In this document: positions 16,758-26,529 of the stretch, in pieces
How positions within the stretch are numbered: position 1 is the first letter of the stretch
Layout of the letters: every line of letters begins with the position of its first letter
Assembly (NCBI GenBank): GCA_001567105.1
Contig: LMZR01000039.1
Span: 61,730-125,729 of the forward strand
Reading direction: 5' to 3'
DNA: 64,000 nucleotides
Source of the DNA: Chloroflexi bacterium OLB14
GTDB taxonomy: Bacteria > Chloroflexota > Anaerolineae > Anaerolineales > Villigracilaceae
Program-made: the position numbers and the translations under genes
The notes under the pieces: generated by a model
Database searches by the model: none
Told to the model about the DNA's origin: nothing
The model's input: only the letters and a program-made list of their open reading frames with translations

Positions 16758-16974
16758 TTATGCGAAAATGAGTTTCAATATTTCACTAGCGACATAATCT
16801 ACCAGCGAAAGTAAAACGCCAACTATTACTACCACCAAAAGCACGAGGCCTGTTAGGCGGCGTGCTTCGGGCCAGGTGGGCCAACTGACTTTACGCAATT
16901 CGCCACCAGTTTCGCGCCACCAGCGTTGGATAGCATTTTCTTTTTTTCTTAGCTTGCTTTGCTTTCTCAGCCAA
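16758..16974 (-). CDS. secE: Preprotein translocase subunit SecE, one frameshift
   Basis: TTG start at 16974 with AAGGAG six bases upstream. The seven-base A run (complement 16941-16947) has one base too many; correcting it gives 71 residues, MAEKAKQAKKKENAIQRWW, then GELRKVSWPTWPEARRLT and one TM helix. KVSWPTWPE is the SecE signature just before the membrane segment. SecE is an essential part of SecYEG, so this break is almost surely a sequence error. It lies 16 bases before nusG. Confidence 0.9.
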
Positions 16975-17002
16975 CTTGAACTCCTTGATCATTTTACGGC
17001 TA

Positions 17003-17025
17003 CAACGCCGCTGTGCGCGGCGTTG
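17003..17025 (-). other. Hairpin between tRNA-Trp and secE
   Basis: CAACGCCGC (17003-17011) pairs with GCGGCGTTG (17017-17025) around a five-base loop. There is no T run after it on the minus strand, so it is not a terminator. It may guide processing of the tRNA-Trp 3' end out of the mRNA. Confidence 0.5.
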
Positions 17026-17032
17026 CATTAGG

Positions 17033-17105
17033 CAGGCCAGGTAGGACTTGAACCCACAACCGCTCGTTTTGGAGACGAGAGCTCTGCCAATTGAGCCACT
17101 GGCCT
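17033..17105 (-). tRNA. tRNA-Trp (CCA)
   Basis: A 73-base cloverleaf: acceptor AGGCCAG/CTGGCCT, D-arm GCTC..GAGC, anticodon stem CTCGT/ACGAG with loop CTCCAAA (anticodon CCA), T-arm GTGGG TTCAAGT CCTAC, discriminator G. CCA is not encoded. It is embedded between rpmG and secE, the frequent bacterial position for tRNA-Trp. Confidence 0.97.
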
Positions 17106-17175
17106 ATTTTAGTTGGGTAGTTACTTAGTTTGTGAGTATTGAACCAGCAAACTATCTAACTACCCAACAAGTAAA

Positions 17176-17347
17176 CTACTTCGTTTCTTTGTGTACTGTG
17201 TGTTTTTTACAACGTGAACAGTACTTTTTTAAACTCTAACCGATTTGGGTCGTTGCGACGATTCTTTTCGGTGGTGTAATTACGCTCTTTGCAGTCACCA
17301 CATTGTAATGTAATAACTGGGCGTACATCTTTTTTCTTAGAAGCCAT
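17176..17347 (-). CDS. rpmG: Ribosomal protein L33, one frameshift
   Basis: Starts [21 protein letters not shown] run of six A (complement 17225-17230) has one base too many; with five, the frame continues [17 protein letters not shown] to a stop at 17176, giving 56 residues. The two CxxC pairs (CGDC, CSRC) make a zinc-binding form of L33. It lies 32 bases after tuf and before tRNA-Trp, the normal neighbourhood. Confidence 0.93.
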
Positions 17348-17379
17348 TTAACTACCTTACTTTCTAACTTGTTTTTATT

Positions 17380-18579
17380 TTACTCAATAATCTTAGTAAC
17401 AACACCAGCACCAACAGTGAGACCACCTTCGCGAATAGCGAATTTGGCACCTTGCTCTAATGCCACTGGTACGATTAATTCTACGGTCAAGTTCACATTG
17501 TCACCTGGCATGACCATTTCTACGCCATCAGGTAAGGCAATGTTGCCTGTCACATCCATGGTGCGGATGTAGAACTGTGGACGATACCCACTGAAGAATG
17601 CTTTGTGACGTCCACCTTCTTCTTTCTTCAATACGTACACTTCCGCTAAGAATTTCTTGTGTGGGGTAATTGAGCCTGGTTTCACCAACACTTGTCCTCG
17701 CTCAATGTCTTCACGTTCAATACCACGCAATAAGATACCGGCATTGTCGCCTGCTACTGCTTCGTCTAGTTCTTTGTGGAACATTTCGATGCCAGTGATG
17801 ACTGAGTCTTTTGTCTCGCGTAAACCAACGATGGAGACGGCATCACCTTTTTTGGCTACACCTCGATCTACACGCCCTGTTACTACGGTTCCTCGTCCTT
17901 TGATGGAGAACACGTCTTCTACTGCCATCATAAATGGTTTGTCCATTTCTCGTTTTGGCTCAGGGATGTATTCATCGATCACTCGCAATAATTCGCGAAT
18001 GGGGGCATATTCTGGGGCGTTCGGGTCTGTGGATGCGCTTTCTAAGGCTGTCTTGGCTGAACCTCGTACGATTGGGGTGGTATCTCCAGGGAAACCATTA
18101 CTGGTTAGTAATTCGCGTAATTCTAGCTCTACTAATTCTAATAGCTCTGGGTCGTCCATCATGTCTACTTTGTTGAGGAAGATTACAATTGAGGGTACTT
18201 CCACTTGGCGCGCTAACAACACATGCTCGCGAGTTTGGGGCATGGGACCATCTGGAGCGGCTACTACCAGAATTGCTCCATCCACTTGGGCCGCACCTGT
18301 AATCATGTTCTTGATGTAGTCGCGGTGACCGGGCATGTCCACGTGGGCGTAGTGGCGTTTTTCTGTTTGGTATTCTACGTGGGCGATGTTAATCGTAATA
18401 CCACGTGCTTTTTCTTCGGGGGCGTTGTCGATTTGGTCATACGCTTTGAATTCGGCGTTGCCACCTAAGCCCGCTACTTTTGTGATCGCCGCTGTCAATG
18501 TCGTTTTCCCATGGTCAATGTGTCCCATGGTGCCTACGTTCAAATGCGGTTTGCTTCTGTCAAATTTTCCTTTTGCCAT
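17380..18579 (-). CDS. tuf: Elongation factor Tu
   Basis: 399 residues. G1 is [10 protein letters not shown]2 ARGITI, G3 DMPGH, G4 NKVD and G5 GSAK; domains 2 and 3 follow with the [10 protein letters not shown] and [10 protein letters not shown] motifs. It delivers aminoacyl-tRNA to the ribosome. It is transcribed from rpsL-rpsG-fusA with a 37-base gap to fusA. This is the only tuf copy in the window. Confidence 0.98.
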   Translation of the reverse strand: MAKGKFDRSKPHLNVGTMGHIDHGKTTLTAAITKVAGLGGNAEFKAYDQIDNAPEEKARGITINIAHVEYQTEKRHYAHVDMPGHRDYIKNMITGAAQVDGAILVVAAPDGPMPQTREHVLLARQVEVPSIVIFLNKVDMMDDPELLELVELELRELLTSNGFPGDTTPIVRGSAKTALESASTDPNAPEYAPIRELLRVIDEYIPEPKREMDKPFMMAVEDVFSIKGRGTVVTGRVDRGVAKKGDAVSIVGLRETKDSVITGIEMFHKELDEAVAGDNAGILLRGIEREDIERGQVLVKPGSITPHKKFLAEVYVLKKEEGGRHKAFFSGYRPQFYIRTMDVTGNIALPDGVEMVMPGDNVNLTVELIVPVALEQGAKFAIREGGLTVGAGVVTKIIE

Positions 18580-18616
18580 TTTATAAACTCCTTGAGTAAT
18601 AACCGATAATTGTTAA

Positions 18617-20689
18617 TTATGCTTTCAAAATTTCTTCCGCTACAGATTGCGCAACTGGCGCGTAGTGGTCAAATTCCATACTAAAGACACCGCGCCCTTG
18701 TGTTGCAGAGCGAAGTTGTGTGGCATACCCAAACATTTCTGCTAATGGCACCATTGAGCGAATTGCTTGTGCATTACCTTGACGTGCCTCCATGCCTTGA
18801 ATTAATCCACGGCGACTGTTGATTTGCCCCATTACATCACCAAGATATTCTTCTGGCACAATAACTTCTACTTTCATCATTGGTTCAAGCAAAATTGGGT
18901 TACCTTTTTGGACACCTTCTTTGAAACCAATAGAAGCAGCAAGTTTGAACGCCATTTCGCTTGAGTCAACCTCATGAAATGAGCCGTCAAACAAAGTAAT
19001 TTTCAAATCTACTACTGGATAACCAGCGAGTACACCATTTTCGGCGGCTTCTCTAAAGCCTTTTTCGACTGGGTTAATATATTCTTTAGGAATTGCTCCA
19101 CCCACAATTTTGTTTTCAAACACAACGCCACTGCCACGTTCGCCTGGTTCTAAAGAGAACACAACATGTCCGTATTGACCTTTACCACCAGATTGTTTTG
19201 CATACTTATAGTTAACTTCTTTAACTGGTTTGGTAATTGATTCACGATAGGCAACACGGGGCGTGCCAACATTGGCTTGTACTTTAAATTCACGTAACAA
19301 ACGATCAACGATAATATCTAAGTGCAACTCACCCATGCCACGAATAACAGTTTGGGCTGTTGTTTCATCTGAATTAACCCGGAAGGTTGGGTCTTCTTCA
19401 GCAAGTTTTCGAAGTGCTTCACCCATTTTTTCTTGATCGGCAGAGCTTTTAGGCTCAATGGCGATTGAGATAACAGGCTCAGGAAAAGAAATACTTTCAA
19501 GGACTAGTGATTTTGTATCACATAAAGTATCCCCGGTGAAGCTATCTTTGAAGCCAAGTACTGCTCCAATATCGCCAGCGCGAATTTCAGTAATATCTTC
19601 ACGTCGGTCTGCGTGCATACGAAGTAAACGACCAATTCTTTCTTTCTTGCCTTTGGTACTATTTTGGACAGTTTGGCCTTGGCTCAAAACACCTGAATAT
19701 ACACGTACATAAGCTAAACGCCCAACATAGGGATCTGTCACAATCTTAAATACAAGCGCACTCAGAGGTGAATCATCTTGAGTAGATAATTCAAATTCAT
19801 TCTCTGGGTTACCAGGCTCAGACACCTTAATAGATGGGATATCTGCTGGGGATGGTAAATAATCTACTACTGCATCTAATAAAACTTGTACGCCTTTATT
19901 TTTTAGGGAAGAACCGCAGAAAATTGCGTTGGCTTTATTAGCAATAATCCCCTTGCGTAAGGCTGCTTTTAATTCATTAATTGAAATTTCTTGTGCTTCA
20001 AGGAATTTAAGAGTAAGTTCATCATCTAACTCTGCAATTTTTTCTACCATTTTTGCACGAGCTTCTTCTGCTTGTGCTTTTAAATCATCGGGAATTTCAA
20101 CAACCTTTGGTTCTTTGCCAAGGTCATCTTCCCAAATGATGGCTTTCATTGTTAGTAAGTCAACAACACCTTTGAAGGTAGCTTCGAAGCCGATTGGCAA
20201 TTGCATGGCTATGGGGTTAGCACCAAGTCTGTTGATAATAGACTCAATTGTCCGCTCGTATGAAGCGCCAACTCTATCCATCTTATTAACAAAACAGATA
20301 CGAGGTACTCCATATCTATCTGCTTGTCGCCACACAGTTTCAGATTGTGGTTCTACACCTTGTACGGCATCAAACACAACCACACCACCATCTAAAACAC
20401 GCAGTGAACGTTGTACTTCGGCTGTAAAGTCAATATGGCCGGGGGTATCAATGATATTAACTTGATGCCCTTTCCATTCAGCAGATACAGCGGCGGAAAC
20501 GATAGTAATACCACGCTCACGTTCTTGTACCATCCAGTCTGTAACAGTATTTCCGTCATCTACAGAACCAATGCGGTGAGTTAAACCAGTATAGAACATA
20601 ATACGCTCGGTAGTGGTTGTTTTACCGGCGTCAATGTGGGCAATAATGCCTATGTTTCGATATTTCTCCAACGGATGAACGCGTGCCAT
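18617..20689 (-). CDS. fusA: Elongation factor G
   Basis: 690 residues. G1 is [15 protein letters not shown]2 RGITI, G3 DTPGHIDF, G4 NKMD. The later domains include [45 protein letters not shown] and the C-terminal [18 protein letters not shown]. The GGKGQYGHV stretch is typical of translocation-active EF-G. Follows rpsG after 35 bases. Confidence 0.98.
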   Translation of the reverse strand: MARVHPLEKYRNIGIIAHIDAGKTTTTERIMFYTGLTHRIGSVDDGNTVTDWMVQERERGITIVSAAVSAEWKGHQVNIIDTPGHIDFTAEVQRSLRVLDGGVVVFDAVQGVEPQSETVWRQADRYGVPRICFVNKMDRVGASYERTIESIINRLGANPIAMQLPIGFEATFKGVVDLLTMKAIIWEDDLGKEPKVVEIPDDLKAQAEEARAKMVEKIAELDDELTLKFLEAQEISINELKAALRKGIIANKANAIFCGSSLKNKGVQVLLDAVVDYLPSPADIPSIKVSEPGNPENEFELSTQDDSPLSALVFKIVTDPYVGRLAYVRVYSGVLSQGQTVQNSTKGKKERIGRLLRMHADRREDITEIRAGDIGAVLGFKDSFTGDTLCDTKSLVLESISFPEPVISIAIEPKSSADQEKMGEALRKLAEEDPTFRVNSDETTAQTVIRGMGELHLDIIVDRLLREFKVQANVGTPRVAYRESITKPVKEVNYKYAKQSGGKGQYGHVVFSLEPGERGSGVVFENKIVGGAIPKEYINPVEKGFREAAENGVLAGYPVVDLKITLFDGSFHEVDSSEMAFKLAASIGFKEGVQKGNPILLEPMMKVEVIVPEEYLGDVMGQINSRRGLIQGMEARQGNAQAIRSMVPLAEMFGYATQLRSATQGRGVFSMEFDHYAPVAQSVAEEILKA

Positions 20690-20724
20690 TAAGTGTTACC
20701 TGTTTCCTTTAAGTATGTATAAAA

Positions 20725-21192
20725 CTAAATTCGATAATGAGAGAAGGCACGATTGGCCTCTGCCATTTTATGTGTTTCATCGCGCTTGCGAATTGCTGCG
20801 CCTGTTTCATTGAATGCGTCAATTAATTCTGAAGCAAGTTTATCTGGGAAGGATTTTCCTGCACGTTCACGAGCAGAGGAAAGAATCCAGCGAATTGCCA
20901 AAGTGACACGGCGGTCTGCACTTACTTCCATAGGTACTTGATATGTAGCACCACCCACACGGCGTGGGCGCACTTCCATAGCAGGGCTTACATTCTTAAG
21001 TGCGCCATCAAAAACTTCGATTGAATTTTTTTGAGTGCGTTCTTGAATTAAGTCCATAGCATCGTACACTAAACCAATGGCAACGCTTTTCTTTCCACTT
21101 TTCAAAACATGCTGAATCATGGTTTGGATATTCAAGCTATTAAAACGGACATCGGGAAGCATTTCCCGTTTTTCAGGTTTTGCTCTTCGCAT
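20725..21192 (-). CDS. rpsG: Ribosomal protein S7
   Basis: 155 residues: MRRAKPEKREMLPDVRFNS at the start, then KSGKKSVAIGLVYDAMD, EVRPRRVGGATYQVP and the C-terminal TGAAIRKRDETHKMAEANRAF. It nucleates the head of the 30S subunit. Follows rpsL after 24 bases. Confidence 0.98.
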   Translation of the reverse strand: MRRAKPEKREMLPDVRFNSLNIQTMIQHVLKSGKKSVAIGLVYDAMDLIQERTQKNSIEVFDGALKNVSPAMEVRPRRVGGATYQVPMEVSADRRVTLAIRWILSSARERAGKSFPDKLASELIDAFNETGAAIRKRDETHKMAEANRAFSHYRI

Positions 21193-21216
21193 CTTTGACT
21201 ACTCCATTACTATTTC

Positions 21217-21632
21217 TTACTTAGGGCGCTTAGCGCCATATTTTGAGCGGCCTTGCTTTCGATTAGCAACGCCAGTTGTATCTAATGAACCACGGACAAT
21301 GTGATAACGCACACCGGGTAAATCTTTCACACGACCACCACGTACAAGCACTACAGAGTGTTCTTGTAATTGATGACCTTCACCTGGAATATAGGCTGTC
21401 ACTTCAATTCCATTGCTCAAGCGTACACGGGCAATCTTCCGTAAAGCCGAATTGGGCTTTTTAGGAGTCATTGTACGCACAACGGTGCAAACACCACGTT
21501 TTTGTGGTGCGCCCTTGTCTTGGCGAAATCTGCGTTGCTTGTAACTGTTCAAGGTAAACTGCAAAGCAGGAGCTTAGATTTTGCATTTTTTGTTTTTCGT
21601 CCTTTGCGGACCATTTGGTTTACAGTCGGCAC
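21217..21632 (-). CDS. rpsL: Ribosomal protein S12, one frameshift, with an internal insertion
   Basis: GTG start at 21632 with GGAGG five bases upstream. It opens [20 protein letters not shown]; one base is missing near 21571-21576 and restoring it gives [20 protein letters not shown], then [12 protein letters not shown]. The total is ~138 residues against about 124 in E. coli, because of ~14 extra residues before the conserved QKRGVC. The decoding-centre stretch [10 protein letters not shown] and [25 protein letters not shown] are intact. An ATG at 21564 would drop the conserved N-terminus. Confidence 0.95.
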
Positions 21633-21790
21633 TGTTGCCTCCGATTACAATATGTTTCTATCTTTTTTCTTTTTATATTCGCAACAAATGAGACCATCAA
21701 TATCAATCCCTGATGGCCTCATTTGTAGTTGCCAGTGTATTACTTTCAAGTGGGGTTGTTCGCCACTCTATTATCTTACAAAAGCATGAC
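21633..21790 (-). ncRNA. Structured 5' leader of the str operon
   Basis: Between the promoter and rpsL the transcript has a long stem (21731-21716 region pairing with 21702-21688) made of CAAATGAGgCCATCA and TGATGGtCTCATTTG, loop ~11 bases. A smaller hairpin AGTGG..CCACT lies upstream. No T run follows, so it is not a terminator. It is a candidate autoregulatory leader for S12 or S7; no known family is recognised. Confidence 0.5.
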
Positions 21791-21819
21791 ATTTTATCAT
21801 GCGTTTTTAAGCTCGTCAA
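21791..21819 (-). promoter_or_regulatory. Promoter of the rpsL-rpsG-fusA-tuf operon
   Basis: Minus-strand TTGACG (21819-21814) and TAAAAT (21796-21791) are exactly 17 bases apart, starting 10 bases after the rpoB stop. A hairpin GCATGA..TCATGC (21802-21784) followed by TTTT overlaps the -10 and may weakly terminate rpoB transcripts. Confidence 0.75.
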
Positions 21820-21828
21820 TGGTTAAAT

Positions 21829-24800
21829 TTATTTTTTTCGTGGCTGTCCTTCACCAATACTTAGTAAACCTGTATCATGTTTTGGAGGATGCATCTTACC
21901 TTCATCTTTACCAAACTTAACCACACCACCTGTTTCATTAATTGCTTCTACTGCCAAGCCAAGTGACTGTAATTCTTTCACCAAAACATGGAATGATGCA
22001 GGGATGCTCGGTTCCTCAATTGGCTCACCTTTCACAATTGCCTCATAAGTATTGACACGTCCCACTGTATCATCAGACTTAACGGTTAACATCTCCTGCA
22101 AAGTATGAGCGGCGCCATAAGCCTCCAACGCCCATACTTCCATTTCACCAAAGCGTTGGCCACCAAATTGAGCCTTACCACCTAATGGCTGTTGAGTGAC
22201 TAAGCTATAAGGTCCAGTAGAGCGAGCGTGAACCTTATCTTCAACTAAGTGATGTAATTTAAGAATGGTCATCACACCTACAGTTACCGCTTGGTCATAC
22301 TTCAAACCACTTTTACCATCACGTAAAGATTGTTTACCAAGAATTGGCAACGGAACACCATTTTCTTTTGCAAATTCTTGAGCAGTTTCATACACTTTAT
22401 CTTCTGCTACACGTCGCGTTACACCATGAGCTTCTAACCATAAGCGTAAACAAGCAATGATTGTTTTCTCGTCTAGCTCAGGGTCATGGTTAGCAATGTC
22501 ACGATCTTCCAACAAAATTTCATCTGGATTCTCGTAGCCCTTCTCGCGCAACCATTCACGTGCAGTAATACGATGAGCATATTCAGGTTCATTTAAGCGA
22601 TATACATCATAACGACGCTTGTCTAACCAATGTTCAAGATACAAACGACGCACTTCATCATCATCTTCAATAGAAGTAGGCTCATATTCTTGTTCACGAA
22701 TCCAATCCCATGCACGTTGAGCCGCTTCCTTCCATGCGTGATCAATAATCCAAGCTCGTGCCAACTCGGCTTCAATTTGCTCTTCGCTAGCGCCATCAAA
22801 TACGGGTGTAACTGCACGGAAGTTCATCCGCTTTGCAGCCCAACCTAAATGCACTTCCAATACCTGACCAATGTTCATACGCCCAGGAACACCCAATGGA
22901 TTCAAAATAATATCCACTGGTGTTCCATCTTCAAGGAATGGCATATCTTCTACAGGAACAACTTTAGAAACCACACCCTTGTTTCCATGTCTTCCTGCCA
23001 TCTTATCTCCTGCTGTAATCTTACGGCGCTGTGCCACAGAAACGCGCACCATCATATCAACGCCTGCCGCAAGGTCAGAATTATCCTCGCGAGTAAAGAC
23101 CTTAACATCAACTACCTTACCGCGTTCACCATGTGGAACACGCAAAGAAGAATCTTTCACATCACGAGATTTTTCACCGAAGATAGCACGCAACAATCTT
23201 TCTTCTGGCGTTAATTCTTTTTCACCTTTTGGCGTAATCTTGCCGACCAAAATATCATTTGGTCCAACTTCTGCACCAATACGAATGATGCCGTTTTCAT
23301 CTAAATCTTTAATGGCATCATCACCCACGTTTGGAATATCGCGTGTAATTTCTTCAGGACCTAATTTTGTATCACGTGCTTCCACCTCATATTTTTCAAT
23401 ATGAACTGATGTAAAGCGATCTTCTTGCACCAAACGTTCCGAAAGCAAAATTGCATCTTCAAAGTTGCCACCTTCCCATGAAAGGAAAGCCACAACCACA
23501 TTTTGACCCAATGCTAATTTACCAGCATCAGTAGATGAAGAGTCCGCAATAATGTCGCCCTTCTTAATCACTTGACCTTTTACAACAGATGGACGTTGGT
23601 CAATACATGTGCTTTGATTTGATCTTTGATATTTTCTTAACTGATACGTTCGGTTTCCACTGCGCTTCTCTTTGACCGTGATGGTTGATCCTGTTACCGA
23701 TACCACCTCACCATCTGCATCTGCCACTACTACCTGACCAGAGTCTAAAGCCGCAAATCCTTCCATTCCAGTAGAAACCAATGGAATTTCAGGGCGCACC
23801 AATGGCACGGCTTGCGCCATCATGTTAGAACCCATCAAAGCACGGTTAGCATCATCATGCTCAAGGAATGGAATCAATGCCGCGCTAATGCCCACTACTT
23901 GATGCGGGGCAACATCCATAAAATCAACCGCTTCAGCATTAGAGAAAACGAAACCAGAGTGATAACGGCAAGAAATACGCTCACGTGAAAACTCATTCTT
24001 CTCGGTTAACACCGAATTTGCTTGAGCAATTGTAAATTTATCTTCTGCATCAGCTGAAAGATAAACAATTTCATCAGAAACAAAAGGAACTATCTTAACT
24101 TCTTCTATCTTCGCTAATTTCTTAGCAACTTTTGAATCAATCTCTGTGCCAGACTTAAAAAGCAACTCTTCAGTCTTTGGGTCATATACATCTTCACGTA
24201 AAGTGCGTCCCTCTAAAAGCTCATTTTCACCAGACATAGCCTTATACACTTTTCGGTAAGGTGTCTCAATAAAGCCATACTCATTAACTCGAGCAAATGA
24301 AGCCAAACGACCAATCAAACCGATGTTTGGACCTTCAGGAGTTTCAATCGGGCAGATACGACCATAATGAGAGTGATGCACATCGCGCACATCAAAGCCT
24401 GCCCGTTCACGACGCAAACCGCCAGGACCTAAAGCCGAAAGCGTGCGCTTATTACGTAATTCTGCTAATGGATTCGTTTGATCCATGAACTGAGAAAGTT
24501 GTGATGAACCAAAGAATTCACGCAAAGCCGCAACTACTGGGCGAATATTTACCAAAGTAACAGGTGAAAGTTGCTCTTGATCACGAATAGACATGCGCTC
24601 TTTAATCACACGCTCCATTCGGCGCAAACCAATACGCAATTTATTTTGAACCAACTCGCCCACAGTCTTGACGCGACGATTACCTAAATGGTCAATATCA
24701 TCTGAACGTTCAGTTCCATTATTGATTTGTATCATGCGACGCAACAAACGCACAATATCACTCTTTGTAACAGTGCGATGAGGAATTGGAATATTCAAAT

Positions 24801-25725
24801 CAAGTTTCTGATTTAACTTATAACGCCCTACTCTTTCAAGGTCATAATGGCGTTGATCGAACAATTGCTCTTGCAAAAACTGGCGTGCATTATCGATAGT
24901 AGCAGGGTCGCCAGGGCGCATCTTCTTAAAGAACTCAATTAACGCTGCCTCGGCAATACTATGAGTAGATAAATCCCAATCAGGTTCTTGCTTAAATGTA
25001 GAAGCAATAAACAAACGTTCAGCATTATTATCTACATCTTTGAAGATAGATAAAATCTCTTCATCTGTACCGTATTTAATTGGTGAATCTTTAGTGCCAT
25101 CATCCACTGCGGCTAAAGCCCGCAAAAACACAGTAATTGGCACTGTGCGTTTGCGATTAAACTTTAAGATGATGTAATCAGACTTACGAGTTTCAAACTC
25201 CATCCACGCCCCACGGTCTGGAATTAACTTTGCCATAGAAAGCAAGCGCCCAGTAGCACGGTCGGCTGGAGCTTCAAAATACACACCAGGAGAACGAATC
25301 AACTGCGAAACCACCACACGTTCAGTTCCGTTGATAATGAAAGTACCCTTATCGGTCATCTCAGGGAAATCACCCAAGAAGATATCTTGCTTAATAGGCT
25401 CTGGTACATCGTTGCCTGCTAACAATACAGAAACGTATAAAGGACTTGCATAAGTCAAGTCTCTTTCAACACATTCTTCAATTGTATGCTTAGGGTCTCC
25501 AAAGCGATATTTCAACCCCCACTGTTGAGATTCTGGGCTTCGGCTTGGGAAAAATAATTTCATTCCCTTATTGTAAGATTCGATTGGTGAAATTTCATGG
25601 AACAAATCACCAAGCCCCTCTCGTTTCAAACGTTCAAACGAATCAAGTTGTACTTCTATTAAATTGGGTAAATCGAGTTTAACTGGAATTTGTGCGTAAC
25701 TTTTGGGGGGTAAAGAAGATGCCAT
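21829..25725 (-). CDS. rpoB: DNA-directed RNA polymerase beta subunit
   Basis: 1298 residues, unbroken. Visible blocks include [22 protein letters not shown], the rifampicin region [18 protein letters not shown] with [20 protein letters not shown], the [19 protein letters not shown] stretch, [17 protein letters not shown], and the C-terminal [28 protein letters not shown] is AGGAGAGAAG. A strong promoter precedes it. Downstream, rpsL follows instead of rpoC, which is not in this window. Residue numbering of insertions was not computed. Confidence 0.98.
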   Translation of the reverse strand: MASSLPPKSYAQIPVKLDLPNLIEVQLDSFERLKREGLGDLFHEISPIESYNKGMKLFFPSRSPESQQWGLKYRFGDPKHTIEECVERDLTYASPLYVSVLLAGNDVPEPIKQDIFLGDFPEMTDKGTFIINGTERVVVSQLIRSPGVYFEAPADRATGRLLSMAKLIPDRGAWMEFETRKSDYIILKFNRKRTVPITVFLRALAAVDDGTKDSPIKYGTDEEILSIFKDVDNNAERLFIASTFKQEPDWDLSTHSIAEAALIEFFKKMRPGDPATIDNARQFLQEQLFDQRHYDLERVGRYKLNQKLDLNIPIPHRTVTKSDIVRLLRRMIQINNGTERSDDIDHLGNRRVKTVGELVQNKLRIGLRRMERVIKERMSIRDQEQLSPVTLVNIRPVVAALREFFGSSQLSQFMDQTNPLAELRNKRTLSALGPGGLRRERAGFDVRDVHHSHYGRICPIETPEGPNIGLIGRLASFARVNEYGFIETPYRKVYKAMSGENELLEGRTLREDVYDPKTEELLFKSGTEIDSKVAKKLAKIEEVKIVPFVSDEIVYLSADAEDKFTIAQANSVLTEKNEFSRERISCRYHSGFVFSNAEAVDFMDVAPHQVVGISAALIPFLEHDDANRALMGSNMMAQAVPLVRPEIPLVSTGMEGFAALDSGQVVVADADGEVVSVTGSTITVKEKRSGNRTYQLRKYQRSNQSTCIDQRPSVVKGQVIKKGDIIADSSSTDAGKLALGQNVVVAFLSWEGGNFEDAILLSERLVQEDRFTSVHIEKYEVEARDTKLGPEEITRDIPNVGDDAIKDLDENGIIRIGAEVGPNDILVGKITPKGEKELTPEERLLRAIFGEKSRDVKDSSLRVPHGERGKVVDVKVFTREDNSDLAAGVDMMVRVSVAQRRKITAGDKMAGRHGNKGVVSKVVPVEDMPFLEDGTPVDIILNPLGVPGRMNIGQVLEVHLGWAAKRMNFRAVTPVFDGASEEQIEAELARAWIIDHAWKEAAQRAWDWIREQEYEPTSIEDDDEVRRLYLEHWLDKRRYDVYRLNEPEYAHRITAREWLREKGYENPDEILLEDRDIANHDPELDEKTIIACLRLWLEAHGVTRRVAEDKVYETAQEFAKENGVPLPILGKQSLRDGKSGLKYDQAVTVGVMTILKLHHLVEDKVHARSTGPYSLVTQQPLGGKAQFGGQRFGEMEVWALEAYGAAHTLQEMLTVKSDDTVGRVNTYEAIVKGEPIEEPSIPASFHVLVKELQSLGLAVEAINETGGVVKFGKDEGKMHPPKHDTGLLSIGEGQPRKK

Positions 25726-25794
25726 TCTTCTCTCCTAGCGGTTATTTGGATTTGGATAAACGAATTAAACTGCCCTAATGGACAGCAACCTTGA

Positions 25795-25823
25795 AGTATA
25801 ACGAAGTGAACATAAAATGTCAA
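25795..25823 (-). promoter_or_regulatory. rpoB promoter
   Basis: Minus-strand TTGACA (25823-25818), 17-base spacer, TATACT (25800-25795), about 70 bases upstream of the rpoB ATG. It gives rpoB its own transcription start. Confidence 0.78.
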
Positions 25824-25956
25824 GAAAAAATCAACCACAATATCACCCACTTCAGATATATAAATAAACAGCAATAACATCTTAACCACACTGAGAGTTT
25901 TGCGTTAAAAAATTCGCAACATTTCATTTATATAATCACACAACAAAATAATCTAT

Positions 25957-25985
25957 TTGACAATCTATATAAGTGCGTGTAAAAT
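25957..25985 (+). promoter_or_regulatory. Promoter of the tRNA-Phe/Gly/Cys cluster
   Basis: TTGACA (25957-25962), 17-base spacer, TAAAAT (25980-25985), 26 bases before tRNA-Phe. The stretch 25826-25956 between the two divergent promoters is A/T-rich and shows nothing else. Confidence 0.78.
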
Positions 25986-26011
25986 CACGCACGCTTAACA
26001 AAAAAATACAT

Positions 26012-26084
26012 GCCGAGATAGCTCAGTAGGTAGAGCATGCGACTGAAAATCGCAGTGTCCCCAGTTCGATCCTGGGTCTCGGCA
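26012..26084 (+). tRNA. tRNA-Phe (GAA)
   Basis: 73 bases: acceptor GCCGAGA/TCTCGGC, D-arm GCTC..GAGC, anticodon stem TGCGA/TCGCA with loop CTGAAAA, T-arm CCCAG TTCGATC CTGGG, discriminator A. CCA is not encoded. Confidence 0.97.
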
Positions 26085-26120
26085 CTCTCGGCTAACATAC
26101 AGTATAATAGCCAAGAAAAC

Positions 26121-26192
<72 letters not shown>

Positions 26193-26248
26193 CAAACCGA
26201 AGGATTGCAGATTGAAATAAAATTCGGTCGGCAATCTTTTTGTTATCA

Positions 26249-26320
26249 TGCGTCGTGGCCAAGTGGTAAGGCAAGGGTCTGCAAAACCCTTATTCACGGG
26301 TTCAAATCCCGTCGACGCCT
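26249..26320 (+). tRNA. tRNA-Cys (GCA)
   Basis: 72 bases: D-arm GCCAAGTGGTAAGGC, anticodon stem AGGGT/ACCCT with loop CTGCAAA (anticodon GCA), T-arm CGGG TTCAAAT CCCG, discriminator T as expected for Cys. The acceptor is TGCGTCG/CGACGCC, so the first pair would be T-C instead of G-C. Confidence 0.93.
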
Positions 26321-26325
26321 CAGAA

Positions 26326-26353
26326 AACAGATTCAGTCTTGAGTCTGTTTTTT
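26326..26353 (+). terminator. Terminator of the tRNA cluster
   Basis: AAACAGATTCA and TGAGTCTGTTT form a stem with one mismatch and a four-base loop, followed by a run of T. Confidence 0.75.
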
Positions 26354-26486
26354 TTATTTGATATAAACCCGCTTCGTCTTTAATTTGAAGTTGGTCTTTG
26401 TACTGATAGCTTTATCTTGCCTTTAGGAATTGCAACATAAATGTTGCAGTACAAAAAAAGTTTGCTGAAACAGAATCAAACACAAA

Positions 26487-26522
26487 TCAAAAAAGAGGCG
26501 ATGTACTTCCTCATCACCTCTT
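26487..26522 (-). terminator. Terminator after tyrS
   Basis: GAGGTGATG pairs with CATCGCCTC (complement positions 26512-26520 and 26495-26503, one G-T pair), followed on the minus strand by a T run (26489-26494). Confidence 0.75.
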
Positions 26523-26529
26523 CTTGATT

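Noticed and set aside
16758..16974. Programmed frameshift in secE
   Set aside because: The slip is at an A7 run, but similar slips occur at homopolymers in 11 other genes, with no shared stimulatory structure. Consensus error explains all of them more simply.
21688..21733. Terminator for rpoB at the long stem
   Set aside because: No T run follows the stem on the minus strand, and the stem lies inside the leader downstream of the str promoter.
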